A stretch of DNA of 64,000 nt from Leisingera daeponensis (GCF_019801465.1 NZ_JAHVJA010000003.1:372001-436000); one strand, 5' to 3'; shown: positions 42,469 through 52,106, counted from the first letter of the stretch. Translations and numbers: made by a program. The notes: generated from the sequence alone by a model not told the origin.

Positions 42469-44184
42469 GTGCCCGTATCCATTCTCCGCACCCTGTCCTG
42501 TGCGGCCCTGATGGCCGCCGCAGCCGCACCCGCCGTGCAGGCCGAAGGACTGGCGGGATCCTACCTGGCCGGACGCGCCGCAACCTACGATAGCGACTTC
42601 GCCGCGGCGGCGCTTTACTACACCCAGGCGCTGGCCCGCGATCCGCAAAATCCGCTTTTGATGGAGAACGTGGTGTTCGCGCAGCTTGCCATGGGCAAGG
42701 CGGAGCTTGCCGTGCCGGTGGCAGAACGGCTGCGCCAGACCGGCGCCCGCAGCCAAGTGGCCAACATTGTCAGCGTCGGCGGCCTTGCCGCCAAGGGCGA
42801 TTTCCGGGCAATTCTGGACCGGGATCTGGAGCAGGACGCGATCCACCCGCTGGTGGACGGTTTGCTGGAGGGCTGGGCGCATGTCGGCGCGGGATCCGTT
42901 TCCAGCGCGCTCGAGACGTTTGACCGGCTGGCCAAGGACGGCAGCCTGAAACCCTTTGTACTTTATCACCGCGCCCTGGCGCTGGCCTCGGCCGGCGACT
43001 ACGGCGGGGCGGAGGAGCTGTTCGCGGCCGAGGACGGCCGTCTGGCAACCCTCAGCCGCCGTGCTGCCGTGGCACGGGTGCAGATCCTGTCGCAGCTGGG
43101 CCGCAACCAGGAGGCCCGCGATGCGCTGATGGCCGCCTTCGGCAGCAGCTTCGACCCCGGTCTTGAAGCCCTGGATGCGCAGCTGGCCGCCGGTGAAACC
43201 CTGGCCTACACCATCGCCCCCAGCCCGCAGGACGGCATTGCCGAGGTGTTCTTCACCCTCGGCGCGGCGCTGAACGGCGATACCGCCAATGATTACGTGC
43301 TGATGTATGCCCGCATGGCCGCCTCGCTGCGGCCGGACCATGTGGATGCCATCCTGCTCAGCGCCAGCCTGCTGGACCAGCTGGGCCGTTACGAACTGTC
43401 GGTCGCCACCTACAAGCAGGTGCCCGGCGGCCATCCCGATTACCACGCCGCCGAAATGGGCCGCGCCGAGGCGCTGCGCCGCGCCGCCAAGCCGGATGCG
43501 GCCATCGAAGTGCTGGAGAAGCTGGCCCGCGACTTCCCGGAACAGCCCAGCGTTTACATCAGCCTTGGCGACCTCCTGCGCCAGCAGGAGGACTACGCCG
43601 CCGCCGCCCGCGCCTATGACAGGGCGCTGGACAAGACGCCCGAGGATTCCGGCAGCCGCTGGTTCCTGTATTACGCCCGCGGTATCTGCCACGAGCGGCT
43701 GGGCCAGTGGCCGCAGGCCGAGGCCGACTTCCGCGCCTCGCTGGAGCTGGACCCGAACCGGCCGCAGGTGCTGAACTATCTCGGCTACTCGCTGGTGGAG
43801 AAAAGCAGCAAGCTGGACGAGGCGCTGGACATGATCGAACGCGCCGTCGCTGCCCGTCCCGACTCCGGCTTCATCGTCGACAGCCTGGGCTGGGTGCTTT
43901 ACCGCATGGGCCGCTTTGACGAGGCCGTGGCCCATATGGAGCGCGCTGTGGAACTGATGCCGGTGGACCCGGTGGTCAATGACCACCTGGGCGACGTCTA
44001 CTGGGCCGTGGGCCGCCAGCGCGAGGCGGAGTTCCAGTGGAAACGCGCGCTCTCCTTCATCGACCCGGAAGACACGGACGGCGAAGCCGACCCCAAGCGC
44101 ATCCGCCGCAAGCTGGAGGTTGGCCTGGACGCGGTTCTGGCCGAGGAAGGCGCCCAGCCGCTGAAGGTCGCCAATGGCGGCTGA
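42469..44184 (+). CDS. Exported tetratricopeptide-repeat protein
   Basis: 571 residues with an N-terminal signal peptide ([19 protein letters not shown]). At least nine TPR-like units are visible, for example [57 protein letters not shown], and [20 protein letters not shown]. Such proteins scaffold envelope complexes; the partner is unknown. Start is GTG 42469 behind AAGGGGG. Its end overlaps ispE by 11 bp, a conserved-looking arrangement in this group. Confidence 0.85.
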   Translation: MPVSILRTLSCAALMAAAAAPAVQAEGLAGSYLAGRAATYDSDFAAAALYYTQALARDPQNPLLMENVVFAQLAMGKAELAVPVAERLRQTGARSQVANIVSVGGLAAKGDFRAILDRDLEQDAIHPLVDGLLEGWAHVGAGSVSSALETFDRLAKDGSLKPFVLYHRALALASAGDYGGAEELFAAEDGRLATLSRRAAVARVQILSQLGRNQEARDALMAAFGSSFDPGLEALDAQLAAGETLAYTIAPSPQDGIAEVFFTLGAALNGDTANDYVLMYARMAASLRPDHVDAILLSASLLDQLGRYELSVATYKQVPGGHPDYHAAEMGRAEALRRAAKPDAAIEVLEKLARDFPEQPSVYISLGDLLRQQEDYAAAARAYDRALDKTPEDSGSRWFLYYARGICHERLGQWPQAEADFRASLELDPNRPQVLNYLGYSLVEKSSKLDEALDMIERAVAARPDSGFIVDSLGWVLYRMGRFDEAVAHMERAVELMPVDPVVNDHLGDVYWAVGRQREAEFQWKRALSFIDPEDTDGEADPKRIRRKLEVGLDAVLAEEGAQPLKVANGG

Positions 44185-44995
44185 GGTCTTTGCACCTGCC
44201 AAGATCAACCTGACCCTGCATGTGACCGGCCGCCGCGGGGACGGCTATCACCTGCTGGATTCGCTTGTTGTGTTTGCGGATGCCGGCGACCGGCTGGCTC
44301 TTGAGAGCGGCCCGGAACTGGCGCTGGAGGTCACCGGCCTGTTTGCGGCGGGCGTGCCTGCGGACGCGCGCAACCTGGTGTGGAAGGCTGCCGAAGGCGC
44401 GGGCTGGACCGGGCGCATCCGCCTGGACAAGCGGCTGCCCCATGGCGCGGGGATCGGCGGCGGGTCATCGGATGCGGCCGCGGTGCTGCGTGCGCTGGCC
44501 GGGCAGGGCGCAACTATCCCCGAAGGCCTGCCCCTGTCGCTGGGCGCCGATGTGCCAGTCTGCATGGCCGCCCGCGTTTCCCGGATGCGGGGCATCGGCG
44601 AGCGGATCACGCCAGTGCAGCTGCCGGAGCTGCACGCGCTGCTGGTTAATCCGGGCGTGCATGTGCCCACCGGCCCGGTGTTCTCTGCGCTGGCTTCCCG
44701 CAGCAATCCGCCGATGCCGGAAGATATCCCGCCCTTCACGTCCGCTGAGGACTGCGCCGCCTGGCTTGCGGAACAGCGCAACGACCTGGAGGCCCCGGCT
44801 ATCGCCGTTGCGCCGGAAATCGACCGGACCCTGTCGGACCTGCGCAGCTCCCGCCAGGCGCTGCTGGCCCGAATGTCCGGCTCCGGCGCCACCTGCTTTG
44901 CGCTTTATCCCACGAAGAAGGCCGCCCACATAGCGGCCTACGAAATCGGGGCGGAGCATCCCGATTGGTGGTGCAGCGCGGTCATCCTGACCTGA
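44174..44995 (+). CDS. ispE: 4-diphosphocytidyl-2-C-methyl-D-erythritol kinase
   Basis: A GHMP-family kinase of the non-mevalonate isoprenoid pathway that phosphorylates the 2-hydroxyl of CDP-methylerythritol. The 273-residue product has [21 protein letters not shown] at the start, the ATP-binding [19 protein letters not shown], and [13 protein letters not shown] near the end. It overlaps the TPR gene and is followed by repeat copy C before the convergent polyprenyl synthase gene, another isoprenoid function. Confidence 0.95.
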   Translation: MAAEVFAPAKINLTLHVTGRRGDGYHLLDSLVVFADAGDRLALESGPELALEVTGLFAAGVPADARNLVWKAAEGAGWTGRIRLDKRLPHGAGIGGGSSDAAAVLRALAGQGATIPEGLPLSLGADVPVCMAARVSRMRGIGERITPVQLPELHALLVNPGVHVPTGPVFSALASRSNPPMPEDIPPFTSAEDCAAWLAEQRNDLEAPAIAVAPEIDRTLSDLRSSRQALLARMSGSGATCFALYPTKKAAHIAAYEIGAEHPDWWCSAVILT

Positions 44996-45011
44996 AGGAC
45001 CCGCTTTAGGC

Positions 45012-45160
45012 CGGACACTCCCGCCTGCGGGGCAGCGCATCGAAGATGCTTGCCCGCCGTTGGTCCTGGCGCCGCGCTGAAGCGCCGCGGACTTCCCTAT
45101 TCATCTTTGCGAAAATACTCCGGGGTGAGGCCGCAAGGCCGAGGGGCAGCGCCCCTCAGA
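45012..45160 (+). repeat. Dispersed intergenic palindromic repeat, copy C
   Basis: Between convergent ispE and the polyprenyl synthase gene. Order: CACTCCCGCC; hairpin GCATC / GAA / GATGC (45037-45049); TTGCCCGCCGTTGGTCCTG; an imperfect GCGCCGCGC hairpin (45070-45090); then an inverted GGAGTATTT box (AAAATACTCC, about 45113-45122) leading into short G/C inverted repeats (GAGGCCGCAAGGCC, GAGGGGCAGCGCCCCTC). Confidence 0.8.
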
Positions 45161-45164
45161 CCTC

Positions 45165-46163
45165 TTAGTTCAGCCGCGACACCACGTAGTCCGCGAGATC
45201 GCTCAGCATGCTGCGGATCTCGTTATCGGGCAGCACCTCCAGCGCCGTCCGCGCCTTGGCGGCCCAACCGAAGGCATCCTCGCGGGTGGCTTCCAGCGTC
45301 TTGTATTTGGCCATCAGCGCCAGCGCCTGCTCCAGGTCGCCATCCTGCTGCTTGCCCTTCTCGATGGTGCGGGTCCAGAAGGCGCGCTCCTCGTCCGTCG
45401 CCTGCGCCACCGCCTTGATCACCGGCAGCGTCAGCTTGCGCTCGCGGAAATCATCGCCGACGTTCTTGCCTGTCGCCTTGGCGTCGCCCTGGTAATCCAG
45501 CAGATCATCGGCAATCTGGAACGCGATCCCCAGCGCATCGCCATAATCAAACAGCGCCTTCACCTGCTCTTCGGCTGCACCGGCAATCACCCCGCCAATC
45601 TCGGTCGCGGCCGAGAACAGCGCTGCGGTCTTGCCGCGCACCACCTGCAGATAGACATCCTCATCCGTCTTCAGGTTCGAGGCCGCGGTCATCTGCAGCA
45701 CCTCGCCCTCGGCAATGGTGGCGGAGGCATTGGCGAGGATGTCCAGCACCCGCAGGCTCTCCGTCTCCACCATCAGCTGGAAGCTGCGGGCAAACAGGTA
45801 GTCGCCGACCAGCACCGAGCTCTTGTTGTCCCACAAAAGGTTCGCGGTGGGGCGGCCGCGCCGCTGGGCGCTTTCGTCCACAACATCGTCATGCAGCAGG
45901 GTGGCGGTATGGATGAACTCCACCGTCGCCGCGAGTTTCAGGTGATGGTCGCCCTCGTAGCCGCACAGCCGTGCCGCCGCCAGCGTCAGCATCGGCCGCA
46001 GCCGCTTGCCGCCGGCTTCGACCAGATGCGCGGTCACTTCGGGAATGCGCGGCGCGTGTTTGGAGGCCATCCGGGTGCGGATCAGCGCATTCACCGCTTC
46101 CAGTTCCTGGCTCAGCGCTGCGGCCAGCATCTCATGCGGCTTCCTGGTCATCACTTGGTCCAT
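45165..46163 (-). CDS. Polyprenyl diphosphate synthase (octa/decaprenyl type)
   Basis: A trans-prenyltransferase that elongates farnesyl diphosphate to the long chain used for the ubiquinone tail. The 332-residue product has the first Asp-rich motif in TLLHDDVVDES (about residue 95), GKRLRPML, VLVGDYLFARSFQLM and the second motif IADDLLDYQGD. Alphaproteobacteria usually make the C50 chain, but chain length is not readable here. It supplies the substrate for UbiA encoded at 7.1 kb. ATG 46163 is chosen; the longer open frame overlaps the divergent 46221 gene. Confidence 0.92.
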   Translation of the reverse strand: MDQVMTRKPHEMLAAALSQELEAVNALIRTRMASKHAPRIPEVTAHLVEAGGKRLRPMLTLAAARLCGYEGDHHLKLAATVEFIHTATLLHDDVVDESAQRRGRPTANLLWDNKSSVLVGDYLFARSFQLMVETESLRVLDILANASATIAEGEVLQMTAASNLKTDEDVYLQVVRGKTAALFSAATEIGGVIAGAAEEQVKALFDYGDALGIAFQIADDLLDYQGDAKATGKNVGDDFRERKLTLPVIKAVAQATDEERAFWTRTIEKGKQQDGDLEQALALMAKYKTLEATREDAFGWAAKARTALEVLPDNEIRSMLSDLADYVVSRLN

Positions 46164-46220
46164 CACTTTCCCGCTCGCAAGTCTCGACAAGGGGGATGCC
46201 TTGCCCTTAGATCCATCCCC

Positions 46221-46436
46221 ATGAAAGAGCTTCTGCGCAGCACCGATCCGACGATCATGGCCTTTGCCTCCGCCCTCCTTGAGGGAGAGGATATAGACTG
46301 CTTTCAAATGGACGTAAATATGAGCATCCTGGAAGGCGGGATCGGAATTTTCCCGCGCCGTCTGATGGTTCGCGAGGATGACTACGACGCCGCCCTGGTG
46401 GTGATGCGCGACAACGGCATCCCGCTGGGACGATGA
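46221..46436 (+). CDS. DUF2007-domain small protein
   Basis: 71 residues: KELLRSTDPTIMAFASALLE, then GEDIDCFQMDVNMSILEGG and PRRLMVREDDYDAALVVMRD. This matches the DUF2007 family, small ferredoxin-like-fold proteins proposed to bind ligands but without a proven role. It is divergent from the polyprenyl synthase gene with 57 bp between starts. Its stop overlaps the next start by four bases (ATGA), coupling it to the methyltransferase gene. Confidence 0.82.
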   Translation: MKELLRSTDPTIMAFASALLEGEDIDCFQMDVNMSILEGGIGIFPRRLMVREDDYDAALVVMRDNGIPLGR

Positions 46437-47227
46437 GCGGTTTTGCAGAGCATGAGCTGAGCTGCAACGGGTTCCTCGGCGGCAGGGTGCAGCTGTGGCA
46501 GCCTGTCCGCGGCTACCGTGCCGGCGTGGACCCGGTGCTGCTGGCGGCGGCGGTTCCCGCCCGTGCAGGGGAGAAGGTGCTGGAGCTCGGCTGCGGCGCA
46601 GGCCAGGCGCTGCTGTGCCTGGCGTCGCGGGTGCCTGGGCTGGCGCTCACCGGGGTGGAGCTTCAGCCGCCCTATGCCGCGCTTGCGCGGCGCAATGCGG
46701 CAGCCAACGGCCAGACCGTCGACGTGTTCGAGGCCGACCTTTCGGCCCCGCCGGAGGCGCTGAAGCAGCGCCAGTTCCATCACGTCATCGCCAACCCGCC
46801 CTATTACAAGGCCGGCGCCCACAGCCAGTCCAGCGACGGCGGCCGCCAGGTGGCGCTGGGGGAAGGCACGCCGCTGACGGAGTGGATCGCCACCGCCGCC
46901 CGCCGCCTCGCACCGAAGGGCTATCTGCATATGATCCAGCGGGCTGACCGGCTGCCGGACATGCTGGCAGCCTGCGGCGGCGGCCTCGGTTCGCTTGAGG
47001 TGCTGCCGCTGGCCCCGCGCGCAGGCCGCGCCGCGGAGCTGGTGATCTTGCGCGCACGCAAGGGCGGGCGGGCGGATTTCCGGCTGCACGCGCCGCTGAT
47101 TCTGCATGAAGGCACCCGGCATGAGCGTGACGGGGAGAGCTACCGGGCCGAAATCCGCGCCGTACTGCGCGATGGCGCCGCGTTGCCCTGGCCGGGCCAG
47201 AGCGGTTTCCCGGCGGCGCAAACTTAG
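46433..47227 (+). CDS. tRNA1(Val) (adenine(37)-N6)-methyltransferase-like protein
   Basis: 264 residues, a class I SAM-dependent methyltransferase of the TrmN6/YfiC group. The SAM motif is VLELGCGAGQALLCLASRVP, the acidic loop GVELQPPYAALARRN, and the N6-adenine catalytic tetrapeptide appears in VIANPPYYKAG. It starts with the family pattern LSCNGFLGGRVQLWQPVRGY. Modification of A37 in a tRNA is inferred from family. It is coupled to the DUF2007 gene. Confidence 0.88.
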   Translation: MSGFAEHELSCNGFLGGRVQLWQPVRGYRAGVDPVLLAAAVPARAGEKVLELGCGAGQALLCLASRVPGLALTGVELQPPYAALARRNAAANGQTVDVFEADLSAPPEALKQRQFHHVIANPPYYKAGAHSQSSDGGRQVALGEGTPLTEWIATAARRLAPKGYLHMIQRADRLPDMLAACGGGLGSLEVLPLAPRAGRAAELVILRARKGGRADFRLHAPLILHEGTRHERDGESYRAEIRAVLRDGAALPWPGQSGFPAAQT

Positions 47228-47433
47228 TGGCGGTGCATGCCGGATTCAACCTTTGGAGAATCCAAATCTGCGGGTTTCTGCAAAAACGCGCTAAGCCCTG
47301 CGGCAAAATGCGCGGCACACGGCCGATATGAAAATTTCATGACAAAAATCGTGCGGCTGCAGCGTGACAGACGCGTGCACATGTGCTCCACTCTTTAAGT
47401 CAAACACATCTAGCTCAATAAAGGAGGGTTGCC

Positions 47434-47607
47434 ATGAGCCTCAGCTCGCATCTGACCGAACTTAAGAAGAAGCACGAGCATCTGAGCATGGAAGTGGAAC
47501 AGGCCCAACGATCGCCTAGTACCGACGATCTGAAAATCGCAGCAATGAAAAAGCAAAAGCTGAAGCTGAAGGAAGAGATCACCCGCCTGACTGCTGAAGC
47601 CGTCTGA
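47434..47607 (+). CDS. YdcH-family (DUF465) small coiled-coil protein
   Basis: 57 residues, below common gene-length cut-offs: SLSSHLTELKKKHEHLSMEV, EQAQRSPSTDDLKIAAMKKQ and LKLKEEITRLTAEAV. This is the YdcH/DUF465 pattern, short helical-hairpin proteins abundant in proteobacteria with no settled function. A perfect AAGGAGG site (about 47421-47427) supports strong expression. Two hairpins follow the stop. It stands alone between the methyltransferase gene and the convergent EamA exporter. Confidence 0.85.
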   Translation: MSLSSHLTELKKKHEHLSMEVEQAQRSPSTDDLKIAAMKKQKLKLKEEITRLTAEAV

Positions 47608-47615
47608 AGAGTTCC

Positions 47616-47674
47616 GGCCGGGGCGGATCCCGGCCATTTATCCGGAGGGCCTGCCAGCGCGGCGGCCCTCCTTT
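47616..47674. terminator. Two terminator hairpins after ydcH
   Basis: First stem GGCCGGG (47616-47622) with CCCGGCC (47629-47635), followed by ATTTA. Second stem GGAGGGCC (47644-47651) with GGCCCTCC (47664-47671), followed by TTTC. They lie between convergent genes and could serve both directions. Confidence 0.6.
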
Positions 47675-47724
47675 CGATTCCGGACTATGGTTTCGCACCG
47701 TTCAGGCGGGCATTCCGCGCCAGG

Positions 47725-48588
47725 TCACTTGCCGGCACTGGCCCGCGCCGCAATCAGCGCCCCGCCGGTGATCAGCGCCGCCGCCAGCGCCAGCCCCCAG
47801 GAGGCCGCGGCGATGCCCGCCAGCACCAGGATCAGCGTCGACAGCAGGGGCGCGGCATAGGAACTGGTTCCGAGCATCTGAATGTCGCCCTGCTTGACGC
47901 CGATGTCCCAGACGTAGAACGCCAGCCCGACGGGGCCGAGGCCGAGGAGCAGGGTGGAAACCCAGCCCAGCGTGCCTGCCGGCCAGACGGTTTCCTCCAG
48001 CGCGAAATGCAGCCCCCAGGAGGCCACGGCGGTGGCCAGGCAGAACACGGCAACCGAACTGGTCGGCGCCCCGCCCATCAGCCGCGACAGAACCGAGTAG
48101 CCGGACCATGTGAGCGCGCACAGCAGCGCCAGCCCGTAGCCCGGCAGAAATTGCGCCTCAAAGCCGCCGCCGCCGCCGGAAATGATGGTGGCCGCCCCGG
48201 CAAAGCCCAGGACTGCACCGATCAGGTGCCCCGCCTTGAGCCGCTCGCCTGGCAAGAGGCCAGAGAACAGCACGATCAGCAGCGGCCACAGGTAGGCGAT
48301 CAGCCCGGCCTCTGCCGCAGGCGCCAGCCGCAGCGCCGAAAAATACAGTGCGTGATAGCCGAAGAGGCCCAGCGTGCCGAAGATATAGACCCGCACCGGC
48401 ACATGGCGCAGCTGCTTCAGCTTGCCCGACGCTGCGGTCCAGATCATCCCCAGCGTGCCGCCGATGGTGAAGCACAACGCATTCAGCAGCAACGGCGGCG
48501 CGGGCTCCGATCCGACGGTCAACAGCGCCAGCAGCGCCCACAGCAGAACAGCGATGAAGCCGATGGCGGTCGCGCGGGTCTTGGTCAT
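47725..48588 (-). CDS. EamA/DMT-family transporter
   Basis: 287 residues with ten hydrophobic helices in two EamA repeats. Landmarks are AIGFIAVLLWALLALLTVGS, FGYHALYFSALRLAPAAEAG, AYLWPLLIVLFSGLLPGERL and, in the second half, LLGLGPVGLAFYVWDIGVKQ with AAPLLSTLILVLAG. The family exports amino acids, purines or other metabolites, or is aromatic-amino-acid related (YddG-like); the substrate is not known. The start overlaps the stop of the upstream LysR gene by four bases. Confidence 0.88.
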   Translation of the reverse strand: MTKTRATAIGFIAVLLWALLALLTVGSEPAPPLLLNALCFTIGGTLGMIWTAASGKLKQLRHVPVRVYIFGTLGLFGYHALYFSALRLAPAAEAGLIAYLWPLLIVLFSGLLPGERLKAGHLIGAVLGFAGAATIISGGGGGFEAQFLPGYGLALLCALTWSGYSVLSRLMGGAPTSSVAVFCLATAVASWGLHFALEETVWPAGTLGWVSTLLLGLGPVGLAFYVWDIGVKQGDIQMLGTSSYAAPLLSTLILVLAGIAAASWGLALAAALITGGALIAARASAGK

Positions 48589-49532
48589 CGGGGGTGAAGA
48601 TCCTGAATCGGGATAATTTTAAAGTCGTCCCACATATGCGCGGTTTTCTCGATCTCTGCAAAGTACCAGTCGCGGAAGGCTGCGATCTGCGGCCGGTCCT
48701 TGGCCTCCGGCAGGCACAGGAACCGGAACCGGGCTTCGGACTGGATGGCGATCTTGAAAGGCGCGACCAGCCGCCCCTCGCGCACGTCCTTGATGATCAG
48801 CGGCCGCCGCCCCAGCGCCACGCCCAGGCCGGCGCAGGCCGCGTCAATGGCATGGTCCGGCGCGGAAAAATGCGTGCCGCTTCCGGGGGTGAAGCCGGTC
48901 CCCGCCGCCTGGAACCAGGCGGGCCAGTCGCAGCCCGGTGCCACCTTGCTGAGGGAATCGTCAAAGATCAGCGGTGCGCCCTGCAGCGACTCGGGGGTTG
49001 GAAACCGCTCGTGCAGCTCCGGCGTCATCACCGGCGTCAGCCAGTCGGGGCGGGTGCCGTAGGAGGCCAGCCCGGCATCGTCTGACACCCCGAAACGGAT
49101 GGCCACATCGACGTCGCCGCGCCGCAAGTCCACCACCTTGAGCGAGGCCGACAGCCGCAGTTCGATCTCCGGGTGGCTGCGGGCGAATTCGAACAATCGC
49201 GGTGCCAGCCATTTCGCCGTCAGTGCGGGCCCGGCGGTCACCGTCAGCGTGGTCTCGTCCAGCAGCCGCCGTGTGCTTTGCCAGGCCTGGCCCAATGTGC
49301 GGAACCCTTCGGCAGCGCCCGGTGCCAGCGTCTCCCCCGCCTCAGTCAGCTCCACCGCACGGTTCAGGCGGCGGAACAGCGGCTGGCCCAGATGCTCTTC
49401 CAGAGATTTGATCTGAAAGGACAGCGCCGCGGGGGTCACGTTCAGCTCCTCCGCCGCCTTGGCAAAGGACATGTGGCGGGCGGCGGCGTCAAACGCGCGC
49501 AAAGCGGTGAGAGGAGGGAGTCGATCAGTCAT
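48585..49532 (-). CDS. LysR-family transcriptional regulator (GcvA-like)
   Basis: 315 residues with an N-terminal winged helix-turn-helix (PLTALRAFDAAARHMSFAKA, AEELNVTPAALSFQIKSLEE) and a C-terminal effector-binding domain. The sequence LNRAVELTEAGE and the pattern of the second domain place it near GcvA/AmpR-type regulators. It is co-transcribed with, and translationally coupled to, the downstream EamA exporter, and it is divergent from the small 49646 gene, so either could be its target. ATG 49532 is chosen over an upstream in-frame start. Confidence 0.9.
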   Translation of the reverse strand: MTDRLPPLTALRAFDAAARHMSFAKAAEELNVTPAALSFQIKSLEEHLGQPLFRRLNRAVELTEAGETLAPGAAEGFRTLGQAWQSTRRLLDETTLTVTAGPALTAKWLAPRLFEFARSHPEIELRLSASLKVVDLRRGDVDVAIRFGVSDDAGLASYGTRPDWLTPVMTPELHERFPTPESLQGAPLIFDDSLSKVAPGCDWPAWFQAAGTGFTPGSGTHFSAPDHAIDAACAGLGVALGRRPLIIKDVREGRLVAPFKIAIQSEARFRFLCLPEAKDRPQIAAFRDWYFAEIEKTAHMWDDFKIIPIQDLHPR

Positions 49533-49645
49533 ATTCACATAAGTATACCTTAACTGAACGCTGTAAAAGACTCGTTTGCCGGTTTGACGGGACATCCTCA
49601 TATTGGAAGCAGGTAAAGGATACTGATCTGATAAGGAGGCCGAAG

Positions 49646-49795
49646 ATGCTGGAATACTCTGCTGATGCCGCCGTGAAGTCCGCCATGGCCCGCGCCCACG
49701 CCGAACGCGGGCAGGTGCTGAAACAGGCTTGGACCTGGCTGTTCGGCAAGCGGCCGGCGCCAGCGCTTCGCCCCAAGGTTTCCCGCTGGGCCTGA
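49646..49795 (+). CDS. Small protein of unknown function, divergent from lysR
   Basis: 49 residues: LEYSADAAVKSAMARAHAER, GQVLKQAWTWLFGKRPAPAL, RPKVSRWA. It is basic and probably helical, without a signal peptide. An AAGGAGG ribosome site 6 bases upstream (49633-49639) makes translation credible, and a strong terminator follows at 49838. The 113-bp gap to the LysR start is AT-rich and would hold both promoters. The overall shape is like the short DUF1127-type basic proteins of alphaproteobacteria, but this is not a confident match. Confidence 0.6.
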   Translation: MLEYSADAAVKSAMARAHAERGQVLKQAWTWLFGKRPAPALRPKVSRWA

Positions 49796-49837
49796 GCGCG
49801 CTCTTTTTCGAGAAAAGGCACTTACGGGATAGGAAAA

Positions 49838-49863
49838 GGGCCGGTCCATGTGGACCGGCCCTT
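49838..49863. terminator. Bidirectional terminator between the 49646 gene and phbB
   Basis: A perfect 10-bp stem, GGGCCGGTCC (49838-49847) and GGACCGGCCC (49852-49861), with a four-base loop. It is preceded by AAAA and followed by TT, so the U-tract is better for the minus-strand phbB transcript. Confidence 0.8.
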
Positions 49864-49886
49864 GCCGTTCGGGCTGAGCAAGCAGC

Positions 49887-50609
49887 TCAGACGAAGAACT
49901 GCGCGCCGTTGGCGGAAATGGTCGAGCCGTTGATGAAGCCCGAGTCGTCGGAGGCCAGGAAGGCGACGCAGCGGGCGATCTCTTCCGGCTCGCCCAGGCG
50001 GCCCGCCGGGATCTGGCCGATGATCGACTCGCGCACCTTCTCCGGCACCGCCATCACCATCTCGGTGGCGATGTAGCCGGGGCAGACCGCGTTGGCGGTA
50101 ATGCCGGCGCGGGCGCCTTCCTGGGCCAGCGATTTCACGATGCCCAGGTCGCCGGCCTTGGTGGCGGCATAGTTCACTTGCGCGAACTGGCCTTTCTGGC
50201 CGTTGATCGACGAAATCACGATGACGCGGCCGAACTTGCGCTCGCGCATGCCGGGCCAGACCGGGTGCACGGTGTTGAACACGCCGGTGAGGTTGGTGTC
50301 GATCACTTCCTGCCACTGCTGCGGCGTCATCTTGTGGAACGGCGCGTCGCGGGTGATGCCGGCGTTTGCGACCACGATGTCGATCGGGCCCAGCTCTTCT
50401 TCGACCTTGGCAATGCCGGCGGCGCTATCCTCGTAGCTGCCGACATTCCACTTATAGGTCTTGATGCCGGTTTCCTCGGTGAATTTCGCCGCGGCTTCGT
50501 CATTGCCGGCATAAGTTGCCGCCACCGTGCAGCCCTGCGCCTTCAGCGCCTGCGAGATTGCTGCGCCGATGCCGCGGGAACCGCCGGTGACGAGTGCAGT
50601 ACGTGCCAT
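49887..50609 (-). CDS. phbB: Acetoacetyl-CoA reductase
   Basis: Reduces acetoacetyl-CoA to (R)-3-hydroxybutyryl-CoA with NADPH for polyhydroxybutyrate. The 240-residue SDR protein has ALVTGGSRGIGAAISQALKA for cofactor binding, VVANAGITRDAPFHKM, the catalytic ISSINGQKGQFAQVNYAATK (Ser-Tyr-Lys), and VCPGYIATEMV. It lies downstream of phbA on the same strand; a terminator between them suggests partial uncoupling. Confidence 0.95.
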   Translation of the reverse strand: MARTALVTGGSRGIGAAISQALKAQGCTVAATYAGNDEAAAKFTEETGIKTYKWNVGSYEDSAAGIAKVEEELGPIDIVVANAGITRDAPFHKMTPQQWQEVIDTNLTGVFNTVHPVWPGMRERKFGRVIVISSINGQKGQFAQVNYAATKAGDLGIVKSLAQEGARAGITANAVCPGYIATEMVMAVPEKVRESIIGQIPAGRLGEPEEIARCVAFLASDDSGFINGSTISANGAQFFV

Positions 50610-50749
50610 TCAAGAATCCTCCAGTTTGACTTCTTTGTAATCTTGCTACAGTTTCGGTATCGCCTGCGCAACAATATTGCGTCGTGAAATTTCTGCATCG
50701 CCGCAATAAATTGTCGCACCTGCGAGATACCGCTGAATTGTAAAAGAAA

Positions 50750-50774
50750 AAGGGCGCCCCGAAAGGGCGCCCTT
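50750..50774 (-). terminator. Terminator between phbA and phbB
   Basis: A 10-bp stem AAGGGCGCCC (50750-50759) with GGGCGCCCTT (50765-50774) over a five-base loop. On the minus strand it is followed by TTTCTTTTA, placing it just after phbA. Read-through to phbB is possible. Confidence 0.85.
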
Positions 50775-50797
50775 CGATATCAGCAATAAGGCGCCAC

Positions 50798-51973
50798 TTA
50801 CGGGCGCTCCACGCACATGGCAACGCCCATGCCGCCGCCGATGCACAGCGTGGCCAGGCCCTTCTTGGCGCCGCGGCGCTTCATTTCGAACAGCAGCGTG
50901 TTCAGCACCCGGCAGCCGGAAGCGCCGATCGGATGGCCGATCGCGATGGCGCCGCCGTTCACGTTGACGATTGCCGGATCCCAGCCCATGTCCTTGTTCA
51001 CTGCGCAGGCCTGGGCGGCAAAGGCTTCGTTGGCTTCGACAAGATCCAGGTCATTGACCGACCAGCCGGCCTTCTCCAGCGCCTTGCGCGAGGCATAGAC
51101 CGGGCCGACGCCCATGATCGACGGGTCCAGACCCGCGGTGGCATAGGAGGCGATGCGGGCCAGAGGCTCGATGCCGCGGCGCTCGGCTTCATCGGCGCTC
51201 ATCAGCAGGGTGGCGGCGGCGCCGTCATTGAGGCCGGAGGCGTTGGCCGCGGTGACCGAGCCGTCGCGGGTGAAGGCCGGGCGCAGCTTCTGCATCGCTT
51301 CGATGGTGGCGCCGTGGCGGATGTATTCGTCCTGGTCCACGGTGATGTCGCCCTTGCGGTGCTTGACCACAAACGGGGTGATCTCATCGGCGAACTTGCC
51401 CGCCTTCTGCGCCGCTTCGGCCTTGTTCTGCGAGGCGACGGCAAACTCGTCCTGCTGGTCACGGGAGATCTGCCACTGCTCGGCCACGTTCTCGGCGGTC
51501 TGGCCCATGTGGTAGCCGTTGAAGGCATCCCAAAGGCCATCGCGGATCATGGTGTCGATGTAGCTCATGTCGCCCATTTTCTGGCCGGCGCGCAGATGCG
51601 CGGCATGGGGGGACAGGGTCATGTTCTCCTGGCCGCCGGCCGCCACGATGGAGGCATCGCCCAGCTGGATGTGCTGTGCGCCCAGGGCGACGGCGCGCAG
51701 GCCGGAGCCGCAGACCTGGTTGATGCCCCAGGCAGCGCTTTCCTTGGGCAGGCCCGCGTTGATGTGGGCCTGGCGGGCCGGGTTCTGGCCCTGGGCGGCG
51801 GTCAGCACCTGGCCCAGGATGGTTTCGGACACTTCGGATTTGTCCACGCCAGCGCGTTCCACCACGGCTTCCAGCACCGCGGCGCCCAGGTCATGAGCGG
51901 GGGTGTTGGCGAACGAGCCGCCAAAGGAGCCGACGGCGGTGCGCGCGGCGGATGCGATTACAACATTGGTCAT
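50798..51973 (-). CDS. phbA: Acetyl-CoA C-acetyltransferase (beta-ketothiolase)
   Basis: Condenses two acetyl-CoA to acetoacetyl-CoA, the first step of polyhydroxybutyrate synthesis. The 391-residue product has the acyl-enzyme Cys in [17 protein letters not shown] (about residue 89), the His motif [17 protein letters not shown], and the second active-site Cys in [14 protein letters not shown] 51973 gives [17 protein letters not shown], the family start. A 20-bp palindrome with a PhaR-like core lies about 115 bp upstream. Confidence 0.96.
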   Translation of the reverse strand: MTNVVIASAARTAVGSFGGSFANTPAHDLGAAVLEAVVERAGVDKSEVSETILGQVLTAAQGQNPARQAHINAGLPKESAAWGINQVCGSGLRAVALGAQHIQLGDASIVAAGGQENMTLSPHAAHLRAGQKMGDMSYIDTMIRDGLWDAFNGYHMGQTAENVAEQWQISRDQQDEFAVASQNKAEAAQKAGKFADEITPFVVKHRKGDITVDQDEYIRHGATIEAMQKLRPAFTRDGSVTAANASGLNDGAAATLLMSADEAERRGIEPLARIASYATAGLDPSIMGVGPVYASRKALEKAGWSVNDLDLVEANEAFAAQACAVNKDMGWDPAIVNVNGGAIAIGHPIGASGCRVLNTLLFEMKRRGAKKGLATLCIGGGMGVAMCVERP

Positions 51974-52086
51974 TGATTTCTGGTCCTCTGCCATCAAGTC
52001 AGGTTTTTCCGGTCAAGCCTGGCGCCTGCACTTTTGGGCGGGCACGCAAGAATCTTTCCCGGTCACTCCGGATACCGACATAATCT

Positions 52087-52106
52087 ATTGCTGCACGTGC
52101 AGCAAT
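52087..52106. promoter_or_regulatory. PhaR-like operator upstream of phbA
   Basis: A perfect 20-bp palindrome whose core is CTGC-ACGT-GCAG (52091-52102). PhaR repressors of Rhodobacter and Paracoccus are known to bind CTGC-N3/4-GCAG sites near polyhydroxyalkanoate genes. It lies about 115 bp upstream of the phbA start in a 374-bp gap that otherwise holds no gene. Confidence 0.7.

Noticed and set aside
47328-47340. ATGAAA-A-TTTCAT palindrome upstream of ydcH
   Set aside because: Short AT palindrome in an AT-rich promoter region; expected by chance.
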